In this document: in pieces, positions 15,789 to 24,641 of the stretch | Layout of the letters: the number at the start of each line of letters is the position of its first letter | Numbering within the stretch: position 1 is the first letter of the stretch | Assembly: GCA_015057115.1 (NCBI GenBank) | Contig: SVEZ01000013.1 | Location: 1-64,000, forward strand | From: Lachnospiraceae bacterium | Lineage (GTDB): Bacteria > Bacillota > Clostridia > Lachnospirales > Lachnospiraceae | Length of the DNA stretch: 64,000 nucleotides | Direction of reading: 5' to 3' | Position numbers and translations under genes: made by a program | The notes under the pieces: model-generated | The model's database searches: none | Told to the model about the DNA's origin: nothing | The model's input: only the letters and a program-made list of their open reading frames with translations

Positions 15789-17060
15789 ATGGATATTTTA
15801 ATTCGAAACGGAAGAGTTTTGGATCCCTCCTGCGGAAGGGATGAGGTCACGGATCTGTGGATTGCGGATGGAGTGATTTCGCAGGTTGGCAAGGTGGAAG
15901 CGAAAACACCGGAAAAGGTGATTGATGCCGAAGGCTGTTATGTAATGCCGGGACTGATTGATTTGCATGTGCATCTGAGAGATCCGGGGTTGACTTATAA
16001 GGAAACGGTGGAAAGTGGTTGTGCAGCAGCCATAAACGGTGGCTTTACTACGATTTTTGCCATGCCAAATACCAAGCCGGTGGCAGATAACCCGGACGTG
16101 ATTTCTTATGTACAGGATAAGGGAAAACAGTGCGGTATTACCGTATATCAAGTGGGTTCCATTACCAAAGGCATGCAGGGCAAGGAACTTTCGGATATGG
16201 AAGGAATGATAAACGCCGGTTGTGTCGCTTTTAGCGAGGACGGCAAATCCGTTATGGATTCCGGCCTGTATCGGGAGGCCATGAAGATTGCGGCTAAGCA
16301 TGATGTTCCCGTTCTGGCTCATTGCGAGGATATTAATCTGGTGCAGGGTGGCGTTATGAACCTGGACGAGAAGGCAAAAGCTCTGGGCTTAAAGGGAATC
16401 AGCAATGCGGTGGAAGATATTATTGTGGCCAGAGATATTCTTTTGGCAAAAGAAACCGGAGCGAAGTTGCATCTTTGCCATTGTTCCACCACCGATAGCG
16501 TAAGGCTTTTAAAAGCGGCGCAGGAAGAAGGATTACCGGTTTCCGGAGAGGCCTGTCCTCATCATTTTTGCTTAAACAGCGAAGATATCCCGGAGGATGA
16601 TGGTAATTACAAGATGAATCCTCCTCTTCGCAGCGCAGAAGATATGGAAGCAATTACGGAGGGAGTGCTGGAAGGAGTTTTAGGAGCAATTTCTACAGAC
16701 CATGCACCTCACAGTGAGGAAGAGAAGAATTGTAGCATGGCTAAAGCGGCTTTCGGCATTGTAGGACTGGAAACAGCGGTTCCCCTTACGGTAACCAGAC
16801 TGGTAAGAGAAAAAGGGCTGTCACCGTTACAAATGGCTGAACGCATGAGCACCGAACCTGCAAGAATTGCGGGAATCAATGCGGGAACGCTGCAGGTTGG
16901 AGCCAGAGCAGATGTGGTGATTATCGACCCTAATGCTCAGTGGGTAATCGATCCGAAGGAGTTTTTATCCAAGGGACGCAACACTCCTTTTGGCGGAAAG
17001 ACCGTTTACGGGAAAGTGAAATACACCATCAGCGGTGGCAACATCCTGAAAGGTGAGTAA
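15789..17060 (+). CDS. pyrC: Dihydroorotase (class I)
   Basis: Third step of pyrimidine synthesis: carbamoyl-aspartate to dihydroorotate. Zinc enzyme of the amidohydrolase fold. Seen: 423 residues with the metal motif DLHVHLRDPG near residue 58, later HCED, CHCST and STDHAPH, all expected for class I enzymes. The start at 15789 has GGAGGATAGGGAG upstream; the longer frame crosses the nrdD terminator and is rejected. First gene of a compact pyrC-pyrF-pyrK-pyrD run. The earlier genes of the pathway (pyrB, carAB) are not in the window; pyrE is 5 kb downstream, after the aro genes. Confidence 0.96.
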   Translation: MDILIRNGRVLDPSCGRDEVTDLWIADGVISQVGKVEAKTPEKVIDAEGCYVMPGLIDLHVHLRDPGLTYKETVESGCAAAINGGFTTIFAMPNTKPVADNPDVISYVQDKGKQCGITVYQVGSITKGMQGKELSDMEGMINAGCVAFSEDGKSVMDSGLYREAMKIAAKHDVPVLAHCEDINLVQGGVMNLDEKAKALGLKGISNAVEDIIVARDILLAKETGAKLHLCHCSTTDSVRLLKAAQEEGLPVSGEACPHHFCLNSEDIPEDDGNYKMNPPLRSAEDMEAITEGVLEGVLGAISTDHAPHSEEEKNCSMAKAAFGIVGLETAVPLTVTRLVREKGLSPLQMAERMSTEPARIAGINAGTLQVGARADVVIIDPNAQWVIDPKEFLSKGRNTPFGGKTVYGKVKYTISGGNILKGE

Positions 17061-17092
17061 TATAAATCCAATAAGAAAAGTGAGAAAAAACT

Positions 17093-18019
17093 ATGATTAA
17101 CAAACTGATTGAGAACATCAAGAAAACAAACGCTCCCATCGTTGTAGGTTTAGACCCAATGTTAAACTACATTCCGGAGCAGGTAAAGAAGAAAGCTTTT
17201 GAAGAATTCGGTGAAACTCTGGAGGGAGCAGGCGAAGCAATCTGGCAGTTTAATAAGGCCATTGTGGATGCTACCTGCGATTTGATTCCGGCAGTGAAAC
17301 CTCAGATTGCCATGTATGAACAGTTCGGTATTCCGGGATTGGTGGCTTATAAAAGAACTGTGGATTACTGCCACGAAAAAGGACTTGTGGTTATTGCTGA
17401 CGTAAAGCGTGGTGATATCGGATCCACTTCAGCTGCTTATGCAACGGCTCATTTGGGAAAAGTTTCCGTAGGTAGCCAGAAATTGGCTGGCTTTGATGCT
17501 GATTTTGCAACCGTGAATCCGTATCTGGGAACCGATGGTATCAAACCATTTGTAGATGTTTGTAAGGAAGAAAAGAAGGGAATCTTTATTTTGGTAAAGA
17601 CCTCCAATCCTTCCAGCGGTGAATTCCAGGATCGGCTTATTGATGGTAAACCGTTGTACGAGCAGGTGGCAGAGAAAGTTGCTTCCTGGGGTGAAGATGC
17701 CATGGGAGACGGTTACAGCTATGTAGGTGCGGTAGTAGGTGCTACCTATCCGGAAATGGGTAAACAGCTTAGAAAAGTTATGCCGAAGACCTTCATTCTG
17801 GTGCCGGGCTATGGTGCCCAGGGTGGAAAGGGCGCAGATTTGGTGCACTTTTTCAATAAAGATGGTCTTGGAGCAATTGTAAACTCTTCCAGAGGCATTA
17901 TTGCCGCTTATAAGCAGGAGCAGTATGCGAAGTTTGGCGAGGCAAATTTTGCCGACGCCAGCAGAGCTGCAGTTATTGCCATGAAGGAAGATATTGCACA
18001 GGCGCTTCAAGCGTTGTAA
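17093..18019 (+). CDS. pyrF: Orotidine 5'-phosphate decarboxylase (long, subfamily 2)
   Basis: Last step to UMP. Seen: 308 residues, the size of the subfamily 2 enzymes rather than the 240-residue Bacillus type. It carries the catalytic motif ADVKRGDIGSTSAAYA near residues 102-117 (Asp-Lys-x-x-Asp) and the phosphate loop VPGYGAQGG. Ribosome site is weak (AAAAGTGAG). It follows pyrC by 32 bp and precedes pyrK by 17 bp. Confidence 0.96.
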   Translation: MINKLIENIKKTNAPIVVGLDPMLNYIPEQVKKKAFEEFGETLEGAGEAIWQFNKAIVDATCDLIPAVKPQIAMYEQFGIPGLVAYKRTVDYCHEKGLVVIADVKRGDIGSTSAAYATAHLGKVSVGSQKLAGFDADFATVNPYLGTDGIKPFVDVCKEEKKGIFILVKTSNPSSGEFQDRLIDGKPLYEQVAEKVASWGEDAMGDGYSYVGAVVGATYPEMGKQLRKVMPKTFILVPGYGAQGGKGADLVHFFNKDGLGAIVNSSRGIIAAYKQEQYAKFGEANFADASRAAVIAMKEDIAQALQAL

Positions 18020-18036
18020 GATAGAAGGGAGAAGGC

Positions 18037-18804
18037 ATGTCTGCAAAAGTGAAATGTGAGGCAGTGATTCTTGCCCAGAACAAGATTGCTGAAGGAATAT
18101 ACAGTATGTGGCTCAAAGCGCCACAGATTGCTGAATTGGCCAGACCGGGACAGTTCATCGTTTTATACAGCGACGATAAAAGTCGCATGTTGCCGCGTCC
18201 CATCAGTTTATGTGAGATTGATAAGAACGAGGGACGGCTCCACATTGTATACCGTGTGGCCGGTGCGGGAACCAAAGAATTTTCCGAGAAGAAACAGGGA
18301 GAGACCATAGAGATTATGGGACCTGCCGGAAATGGTTTTGATAGGAAAGAAGGTCGCGTGGTAGTTATGGGAGGTGGAATCGGCATTCCGCCTATGCTGG
18401 GCTTGGCAGAAAGTTTCAGCGAGAAAGTAACCGCAGTTCTGGGATATCGCAGTGAACAGTTTTTACGGGAAGAATTTGAAAAAACGGCAGAAGTATATGT
18501 GGCTACAGAAGATGGTAGCGACGGAATTAAAGGGAATGTGTTGGATGTTATGAAGCAGGAAAATATTCCGGCGGACATAATTTATGCCTGCGGCCCTACT
18601 CCTATGCTTCGTGCCATTAAGGAATATGCGGAAGAAAGAGATATAGAGTGTTATCTTTCTCTGGAAGAAAAGATGGCCTGCGGAATCGGAGCCTGCCTTG
18701 CCTGTGTGTGCGGAAGTAAGGATAAGGATGAACATTCTCAGGTAAACAACAAACGGGTTTGTAAGGAAGGACCGGTATTTTTGTCAAAGGAGGTTACGCT
18801 GTGA
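18037..18804 (+). CDS. pyrK: Dihydroorotate dehydrogenase B, electron transfer subunit
   Basis: FAD and [2Fe-2S] subunit that passes electrons from the PyrD subunit to NAD+. Seen: 255 residues; FAD-binding segment MLPRPISLCEID near residue 50; NAD-binding GGGIGIPPML; a C-terminal cysteine cluster CGIGACLACVCG near residue 215 for the iron-sulfur centre. The pyrD start codon lies inside the last codons (4-bp overlap), so the two subunits are translated together. This NAD-linked pair is typical of Gram-positive anaerobes. Confidence 0.96.
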   Translation: MSAKVKCEAVILAQNKIAEGIYSMWLKAPQIAELARPGQFIVLYSDDKSRMLPRPISLCEIDKNEGRLHIVYRVAGAGTKEFSEKKQGETIEIMGPAGNGFDRKEGRVVVMGGGIGIPPMLGLAESFSEKVTAVLGYRSEQFLREEFEKTAEVYVATEDGSDGIKGNVLDVMKQENIPADIIYACGPTPMLRAIKEYAEERDIECYLSLEEKMACGIGACLACVCGSKDKDEHSQVNNKRVCKEGPVFLSKEVTL

Positions 18805-19706
18805 GAAGCTTACAAGTAGACATTGCCGGAGTAAAACTGAAGAACCCGGTAATGGTAGCTTCCGGAACCTTTGGATCCGGAGTGGAATTTTCAGAGTTTG
18901 TAGATTTAAATAAGCTGGGAGCAGTGGTGACCAAGGGCGTGGCCAATGTGCCATGGCCGGGAAATCCCACACCCCGTATTGCGGAAACTCCCAGTGGAAT
19001 GATGAATGCCATCGGATTGCAGAATCCCGGCATAGAAGTTTTTAAAGAAAGAGATCTTCCTTTTTTAAAGGATTATGATACGAAGGTTATTGTTAATGTG
19101 GTGGGAAAAAGTATCCCGGAATATTGTGAAGTGGTGGAGAAACTTGCCGATAGCAATGCAGACCTTTTGGAGATTAATATTTCCTGCCCCAATGTAAAAG
19201 AGGGGGGCATCGCTTTTGGACAGGATCCAAAGGCGGTAGAGGAGATTACCAAAGAAATTAAAAAAAGGGCAAAGCAGCCCATTATCATGAAATTAAGTCC
19301 CAATGTAACGGATATTACAGTAATGGCCAAGGCGGCTGTAGAAGGAGGCGCAGATGCCCTTTCGTTAATCAACACCCTGACGGGTATGAAGATTGATATT
19401 AATCGAAGAACCTTTGCCATTGCCAATAAGACCGGAGGATTATCCGGCCCGGCCATTCATCCCATCGCGGTTCGTATGGTCTATCAGGTGGCGCAGACGG
19501 TTAAAGTGCCTATTATCGGAATGGGTGGCATTGCCTGTGCGGAGGATGCCATTGAGATGATGCTGACAGGTGCCACGGCAGTAAGTGTGGGAACCGCCAA
19601 TTTTAGAAACCCGTCTGTGAGCATGGAGATTGTGAAGGGTATTGAGGAATATCTGGATAGGCAGAATATTTCCGATGTGCGGGACTTAATCGGCGCAGTA
19701 AGATAG
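18801..19706 (+). CDS. pyrD: Dihydroorotate dehydrogenase B, catalytic subunit
   Basis: Oxidises dihydroorotate to orotate with FMN; partner of PyrK. Seen: 301 residues; MVASGTFGSGVEF at the FMN site; LEINISCPNVKEGG with the catalytic cysteine of class 1B enzymes; SLINTLTGMKID; GMGGIACAEDAIEM phosphate site. It starts with GTG, overlapping pyrK by 4 bp, with GGAGG 7 nt upstream. The aroF gene begins 9 bp after the stop, so pyrimidine and shikimate genes appear to share a transcript. Confidence 0.96.
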   Translation: MRSLQVDIAGVKLKNPVMVASGTFGSGVEFSEFVDLNKLGAVVTKGVANVPWPGNPTPRIAETPSGMMNAIGLQNPGIEVFKERDLPFLKDYDTKVIVNVVGKSIPEYCEVVEKLADSNADLLEINISCPNVKEGGIAFGQDPKAVEEITKEIKKRAKQPIIMKLSPNVTDITVMAKAAVEGGADALSLINTLTGMKIDINRRTFAIANKTGGLSGPAIHPIAVRMVYQVAQTVKVPIIGMGGIACAEDAIEMMLTGATAVSVGTANFRNPSVSMEIVKGIEEYLDRQNISDVRDLIGAVR

Positions 19707-19715
19707 GAGAATACC

Positions 19716-20714
19716 ATGATTTTGATTTTGAAAAAGAACCCGGATATGAAAGCCTGTGAGGAACTGAAGGAATGGCTTGGTAAACAGCATGTTACCGTAA
19801 AGGAAACTGTGGGAAAAGAGCGAACTATCTGGGGACTTTTGGGGGACACGTCGGAAATCGATGCAGATCGTTTGAAAGCGTTAAAAATTGTGGAGAGTGT
19901 GAAACGAATGGAAGAACCATATAAGAAAGCAAGTCGTCATTTGCATGAAGAGGATACCAAGATCCGGGTGGGAGATGTGACCATCGGCGGAGAGGAACTG
20001 TGTGTAATTGCAGGTCCCTGTTCTGTAGAAACCAAGGATCAGATTTTAAAAGTGGCAGAGTCCGTAAGACGCTCCGGCGCCAATATCCTGCGAGGCGGCG
20101 CTTTTAAACCGCGCACTTCACCTTATTCCTTCCAAGGCAAGCAAGAGGAAGGAATACGTCTTTTAGAGATGGCAAAAGAGCAGACCGGACTTCCTATTGT
20201 AACCGAAATCATGGAGATTAGTCAGTTGCCTTTGTTCGAAAACGTGGATATTATTCAGGTGGGAGCTCGGAATATGCAAAACTTCGCTCTTTTGAAAGAG
20301 CTGGGAATGCAGCATAAGCCGGTGCTTTTAAAAAGAGGAATGAATGCAACCTATGAAGAATGGCTTATGAGTGCGGAATACATTATGGCAGAAGGCAATG
20401 AGCAGGTGATTCTTTGTGAGCGCGGAATCCGTACTTTTGAGACCTATACCAGAAATACACTGGATTTGACGGCGGTGCCGGTTTTGAAGAAACTAACCCA
20501 TTTGCCGATTATTGTAGATCCCAGTCATGGAACGGGAAGAGCCGATTTAGTGCCGGACATGGCTCTTGCCAGCGTGGCCAGTGGGGCTCACGGTGTTATG
20601 ATTGAAGTGCATCCGGATCCGGAACATGCCTGGAGTGATGGGGAACAGTCCATCAGTACCGAGGAGTTTGCAAAATTGAATCCTCGCCTGCAGGGGCTGC
20701 GTCAGTGGATGTAA
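19716..20714 (+). CDS. aroF: 3-deoxy-7-phosphoheptulonate synthase (DAHP synthase, type I-beta)
   Basis: First step of the shikimate pathway: phosphoenolpyruvate plus erythrose 4-phosphate. Seen: 332 residues. An N-terminal ferredoxin-like regulatory domain (about 1-70) resembles the Thermotoga enzyme, where it binds tyrosine or phenylalanine. The barrel follows with CVIAGPCSVE, LRGGAFKPRTSPYSFQG and the metal site VDPSHGTGR. So feedback control by an aromatic amino acid is likely. First of four tightly packed aro genes. Confidence 0.95.
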   Translation: MILILKKNPDMKACEELKEWLGKQHVTVKETVGKERTIWGLLGDTSEIDADRLKALKIVESVKRMEEPYKKASRHLHEEDTKIRVGDVTIGGEELCVIAGPCSVETKDQILKVAESVRRSGANILRGGAFKPRTSPYSFQGKQEEGIRLLEMAKEQTGLPIVTEIMEISQLPLFENVDIIQVGARNMQNFALLKELGMQHKPVLLKRGMNATYEEWLMSAEYIMAEGNEQVILCERGIRTFETYTRNTLDLTAVPVLKKLTHLPIIVDPSHGTGRADLVPDMALASVASGAHGVMIEVHPDPEHAWSDGEQSISTEEFAKLNPRLQGLRQWM

Positions 20715-20736
20715 AGAGATAGGAAGGAGGTGCCTC

Positions 20737-21813
20737 ATGGAAAAAGTGACCGTTCACGTGAATCGTCCCTACGATGTTGTAATCGGGGAAGAGATTCTTA
20801 ATACATGCGGAGCTTATTTGCGGGATTATTCTGTTTCCGGAAAAGTGGCGGTAATAACGGATGAGAATGTGGCACCTTTATACCTTGAAAAAGTAAAAAA
20901 AGGGTTGCAGGATGCCGGCTATGGAGTGGAATCCATGGCGATTCCGGCAGGAGAGCAATCAAAAACAATGAGTACCTTACAGGAGATTTTGTCTTTTCTG
21001 GCAGATAAACAATTTGGCAGAGAGGATACGGTTGTGGCTCTTGGCGGAGGTGTGGTTGGTGATATCAGCGGTTTTGCTGCAGGAATTTACATGCGCGGAA
21101 TTGCGTATGTGCAAATACCCACCACGCTTTTGGCGGCGGTGGATTCTTCGGTAGGGGGTAAGACAGCTGTTGACCTGCCGGAAGGAAAGAATCTGGCAGG
21201 CCTTTTTGTTCATCCTAAGCTGGTGATAACGGATATTTGCTGCTTTCGGACACTTCCGAAGGAAGTACTGCGGCAGGGAATGGCTGAGGTGATTAAGACC
21301 GCCGTTCTTTCCGGAGAAGAGCTTTTTTCTACGTTGGAAACGGAAGACTTTCAGAAGGAATCGATTCGAGAAAAAGTGGTAAAAGAATGTGTGACATATA
21401 AAGCAAAGGTGGTAGAAGCGGATTTTACCGAAAAGGGAGAGCGAAAACTTTTAAATTTGGGACACACACCGGCTCATGCTATCGAAAAGGCAAGCGGATA
21501 TGAGATTCCTCACGGAGATGCGGTAGCTTTGGGCTTGCGTTTGATAACTGCAGGTGCCTGTGGGACAGGACTTTTGGAGGAAGAAACGGGAAGAAGAATT
21601 ATTGGACTGATAAATGAGGAAAATTTTCCGGAGGAATCCGGATATACTATAGAAGAACTCGCAAGAGCAGCGGCATACGATAAGAAAAGGCAGGGGGATG
21701 CCGTGACCATGATTTTGCCTCACGGCATTGGAGATTGCCGTCTCCAAAAAATGTCTTTTGTGGAAGTGTTTGAGCTTTACAAAAATGCAAAGAGGTGGCT
21801 AAATGAAAGTTAA
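20737..21813 (+). CDS. aroB: 3-dehydroquinate synthase
   Basis: Second shikimate step: DAHP to 3-dehydroquinate; NAD and zinc dependent. Seen: 358 residues; NAD site GGGVVGDISGFAAG near residue 104; TTLLAAVDSSVGGKTAVD; zinc motif around GHTPAHAIE. In most homologues this last motif reads GHTFGHAIE or similar; the metal-binding histidines are kept, so it should be active. The gene overlaps aroA by 11 bp. Start preceded by AAGGAGGTG. Confidence 0.96.
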   Translation: MEKVTVHVNRPYDVVIGEEILNTCGAYLRDYSVSGKVAVITDENVAPLYLEKVKKGLQDAGYGVESMAIPAGEQSKTMSTLQEILSFLADKQFGREDTVVALGGGVVGDISGFAAGIYMRGIAYVQIPTTLLAAVDSSVGGKTAVDLPEGKNLAGLFVHPKLVITDICCFRTLPKEVLRQGMAEVIKTAVLSGEELFSTLETEDFQKESIREKVVKECVTYKAKVVEADFTEKGERKLLNLGHTPAHAIEKASGYEIPHGDAVALGLRLITAGACGTGLLEEETGRRIIGLINEENFPEESGYTIEELARAAAYDKKRQGDAVTMILPHGIGDCRLQKMSFVEVFELYKNAKRWLNES

Positions 21814-23020
21814 AGTAATGCCCGGGAAATTTCGTGGTACAGTGCAAGGCATCAGCTCGAAATCCCATTTTCACCGGATTTTAATCTGCGCTGCTGGATG
21901 TAAAGAAACTACAGATGTTTTTTATAATGGTATGGGAGATGATGTGCAGGCCACCATTGAGTGCTTGAAACAGTTGGGAATGAGAACGGAACCGATAGAA
22001 AACGGGATTCGGATATATCCGATTCCGGAAGGATTTCATGCAGATGGTTGTTTGTTGAACTGCAAGGAAAGTGGCAGCACACTCCGCTTCCTGCTTCCGG
22101 TGGCAGCGGCGATGACAGAGGATATTCGATTTACAGGTGAAGGAAGGCTCAGAGAGAGACCGTTAAAAGAACTTTTAACTTGCCTGAAAAAAGCTGGGAA
22201 AAACGTGGAGGGTGAAAGGCTTCCGGTTTGCGTTACAGGAAAACTTCAGAGTAGAGAGTTTGAAATACCGGCGAATATTAGCTCGCAATATATTACAGGA
22301 CTGCTATTGATGAGCGCGATGTTAAATGAAAATATAATAATTAAGGTGACTACAGGACTGAAATCCGCACCCTATATCGCCATGACCATGGAGGTTATGG
22401 AGAAGTTCGGGGTGAAGGTGGAACGAAAAGAAACGGAGTTTCTGGTTGAGGGACAGCAAGGGTACCGTAGCCCGGGTAAAATACAGGTAGAAGGCGACTG
22501 GTCTAACGCATCTTTCTTTCTGGTGGCCAATGCCATGGGACAGCAGGTTGAAGTGCCAAATCTTTGTGACCCGTCTTCCCAGGGAGACAGTATCGTTAGT
22601 AGTCTGATAAGAGAAATTAGGGATAGTAAACAGTGTTGTATAAACCTTTCAGATGTGCCGGATTTGGCAGCTCCATTGGCGGTTTTGGCAGCTGTGACAC
22701 CTGGTGAAACAGTGTTTGAAAAGGGAGAATGCCTTAGGCTGAAGGAGTCGAATCGCATAGAATCTATAGTGAGTATGATTTCTAATCTGGGAGGAAACAT
22801 CAGGGAAACCAAAGATGGCTTCATTATTGAAGGAAAGGGGCTTTTAGGCGGAGAGGTGAATTCCTTCGGAGATCATCGAATCGCCATGGCGGCGACCATA
22901 GCAAGCTGCTGTTGTAAAGAACCGGTTATTATAGAGAATCCCATGGTGGTGAACAAATCGTACCCCTATTTTTATGAAGAAATACAGAGGATTGGAGGAG
23001 TATTAGAATGGATGAATTAG
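21803..23020 (+). CDS. aroA: 3-phosphoshikimate 1-carboxyvinyltransferase (EPSP synthase)
   Basis: Sixth shikimate step: joins phosphoenolpyruvate to shikimate 3-phosphate. Seen: 405 residues, slightly short for the family. The substrate loop SSKSHFHRILICAA is near residue 15. CKESGSTLRFLLPV takes the place of the NAGTAxR motif of the enterobacterial type, followed by GRLRERPLKEL, LKESNRIESI and GDHRIAMAATI. The GST rather than AGT form of the active-site loop marks a Gram-positive subgroup. It overlaps both neighbours (11 and 13 bp), so translation is coupled through the operon. Confidence 0.94.
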   Translation: MKVKVMPGKFRGTVQGISSKSHFHRILICAAGCKETTDVFYNGMGDDVQATIECLKQLGMRTEPIENGIRIYPIPEGFHADGCLLNCKESGSTLRFLLPVAAAMTEDIRFTGEGRLRERPLKELLTCLKKAGKNVEGERLPVCVTGKLQSREFEIPANISSQYITGLLLMSAMLNENIIIKVTTGLKSAPYIAMTMEVMEKFGVKVERKETEFLVEGQQGYRSPGKIQVEGDWSNASFFLVANAMGQQVEVPNLCDPSSQGDSIVSSLIREIRDSKQCCINLSDVPDLAAPLAVLAAVTPGETVFEKGECLRLKESNRIESIVSMISNLGGNIRETKDGFIIEGKGLLGGEVNSFGDHRIAMAATIASCCCKEPVIIENPMVVNKSYPYFYEEIQRIGGVLEWMN

Positions 23021-24519
23021 AACGCTATCGGCAGGAATTGGATGAAATCAATGCCGAAATACACCGTCTGTTTGTAAAGCGGATGGAGATAAGCGAGAAG
23101 GTAGCGGCATATAAAGTCGAAAACAATCTTCCAATCTATCAGAAGAATCGCGAAAATCAAATCTTGCAGAAGTTAGATGATCAGGAAGAAAAATACGGGA
23201 AGTATACCAAGGCGCTTTTTAAGAAGATGATGGAGTTATCCCGGGCAAGACAAAATGAAGTGCGGGGCTTTTACGGCCTTTTGGGAGAGAAGCTTTCCCA
23301 TAGCTATTCCATCGAGATTCATGAAGCTCTCGGCTGCCCAAACTATAACTTAGTAGAAGCGGAAGAGGATGAATTGGAAAATGTTCTTGGGAATGGAGAA
23401 TATTTAGGGTTTAACGTTACGATTCCTTACAAGCGGAAGATTCTGGAATACTGTGCGGAATGGTCGGAAGAAGTAAAAGATATACAAAGTGCCAATACAT
23501 TGGTTAAACAGGTTACCCAAAAGGAAGACGGAACCATGGATTATCATTGGGTAGCCCACAATACGGATGTTCTGGGATTCCAGGATATGATGAAGTTTGC
23601 CAGATTTGACTTAAACGGTCAGAAGGTAGTGATTTTGGGAGCCGGGGGAGTTGCGATGGCAGTAGCCTACGCAGCCCATGTGGCAAAAGCCAGAGAAGTG
23701 GTGTTGGTTTCCCGAAAAGGAAGAGATAATTTTTCCAATTTGGATCGTCACTATGATGCGGAAGTAATTGTAAATGCCACACCGGTGGGTATGGCGCCGA
23801 ATTTGGAGGACGAGATTGTAGATTTGCGGCTTTTCAGTAAATGTAAGGCGGTTGTGGATTTGATTTATAATCCCCATCGCACCCGTCTTTTACAGAAAGC
23901 AGAAACCATTGGCATTCCATGTATCGGAGGTTTGTATATGCTGGTGGCCCAAGCGGCCCATGCAGAAACCCTCTTTTGGGGAAAAGAATTTGATGCGAAA
24001 ACCATTCGATCCATTTACAAGAAATTATCCTTCGAAAAAAGAAATCTTGTTTTAATAGGTATGCCGGGATGCGGTAAAAGCGTTATTGCCAAAGCGATCG
24101 GAAAAATGTCCGGCAGACAGGTGGTAGACCTGGATGAAGAAATTGAAAAGCAAGTTAAGAAGTCAGCGGAGCAGTTGATCTGGGAGAAGGGAGAGGCATA
24201 TTTCCGCACTCTGGAAACCGAGGTTTTGAAAAAAGTGTGCCAAATGAAAGGAATTATTCTTGCAACCGGCGGAGGCACGCCTCTGACTGCAAAAAACAAA
24301 CAATTGCTGAAAGCGGATGGATATGTCTATTACATTTCCAGAGATATCAGACAATTGGATATGGAAGGAAGACCTCTTTCCAGTGATGATACCATTGAGA
24401 CACTTTACCGGAAACGGTTGCCCCATTATCAGGCATGTATGGATACCTTTTTCATTAATGACAGTACCGTATCTGCCATTGCCCAGAAAATCTGGATGGA
24501 TTTTGAACAGAATGCGTAA
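23008..24519 (+). CDS. Three-domain fusion: chorismate mutase - shikimate dehydrogenase - shikimate kinase
   Basis: One 503-residue protein with three enzymes of aromatic synthesis. Seen: (1) residues 1-85, an AroQ helical chorismate mutase (RYRQELDEINAEIHRLF, then VAAYK, NRENQIL). (2) Residues 87-345, shikimate dehydrogenase AroE: KLSHSYS, FNVTIPYK with catalytic Lys142, NTDVLGF, Rossmann GAGGVAMAVA, NATPVGMAP. (3) Residues 346-503, shikimate kinase AroK: P-loop GMPGCGKS 351-358, VVDLDEEIE, ATGGGTP, lid GRPLSS. All key residues look intact. There is no frameshift or stop between the parts. Order in the pathway is not the order in the protein: AroE and AroK are steps 4 and 5, chorismate mutase acts after chorismate. 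It overlaps aroA by 13 bp. aroD and aroC are not in the window. Confidence 0.93.
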   Translation: MDELERYRQELDEINAEIHRLFVKRMEISEKVAAYKVENNLPIYQKNRENQILQKLDDQEEKYGKYTKALFKKMMELSRARQNEVRGFYGLLGEKLSHSYSIEIHEALGCPNYNLVEAEEDELENVLGNGEYLGFNVTIPYKRKILEYCAEWSEEVKDIQSANTLVKQVTQKEDGTMDYHWVAHNTDVLGFQDMMKFARFDLNGQKVVILGAGGVAMAVAYAAHVAKAREVVLVSRKGRDNFSNLDRHYDAEVIVNATPVGMAPNLEDEIVDLRLFSKCKAVVDLIYNPHRTRLLQKAETIGIPCIGGLYMLVAQAAHAETLFWGKEFDAKTIRSIYKKLSFEKRNLVLIGMPGCGKSVIAKAIGKMSGRQVVDLDEEIEKQVKKSAEQLIWEKGEAYFRTLETEVLKKVCQMKGIILATGGGTPLTAKNKQLLKADGYVYYISRDIRQLDMEGRPLSSDDTIETLYRKRLPHYQACMDTFFINDSTVSAIAQKIWMDFEQNA

Positions 24520-24549
24520 GAATAATAGGGTTTAAGGTGGACGTTTTGG

Positions 24550-24578
24550 TTGAAAACAAGCGGATTTTATGATATGAT
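24550..24578 (+). promoter_or_regulatory. Promoter for pyrE and following small genes
   Basis: Seen: TTGAAA at 24550-24555, 17-bp spacer, TATGAT at 24573-24578. A 57-nt leader follows. No attenuator-like hairpin or PyrR-type conserved element was seen in it. Confidence 0.7.
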
Positions 24579-24641
24579 AGGAACGCTTGTAAAAATACAA
24601 TTTTAATAGGAAACTTGAAGGCTTACGGGAGGACTTTTCAG

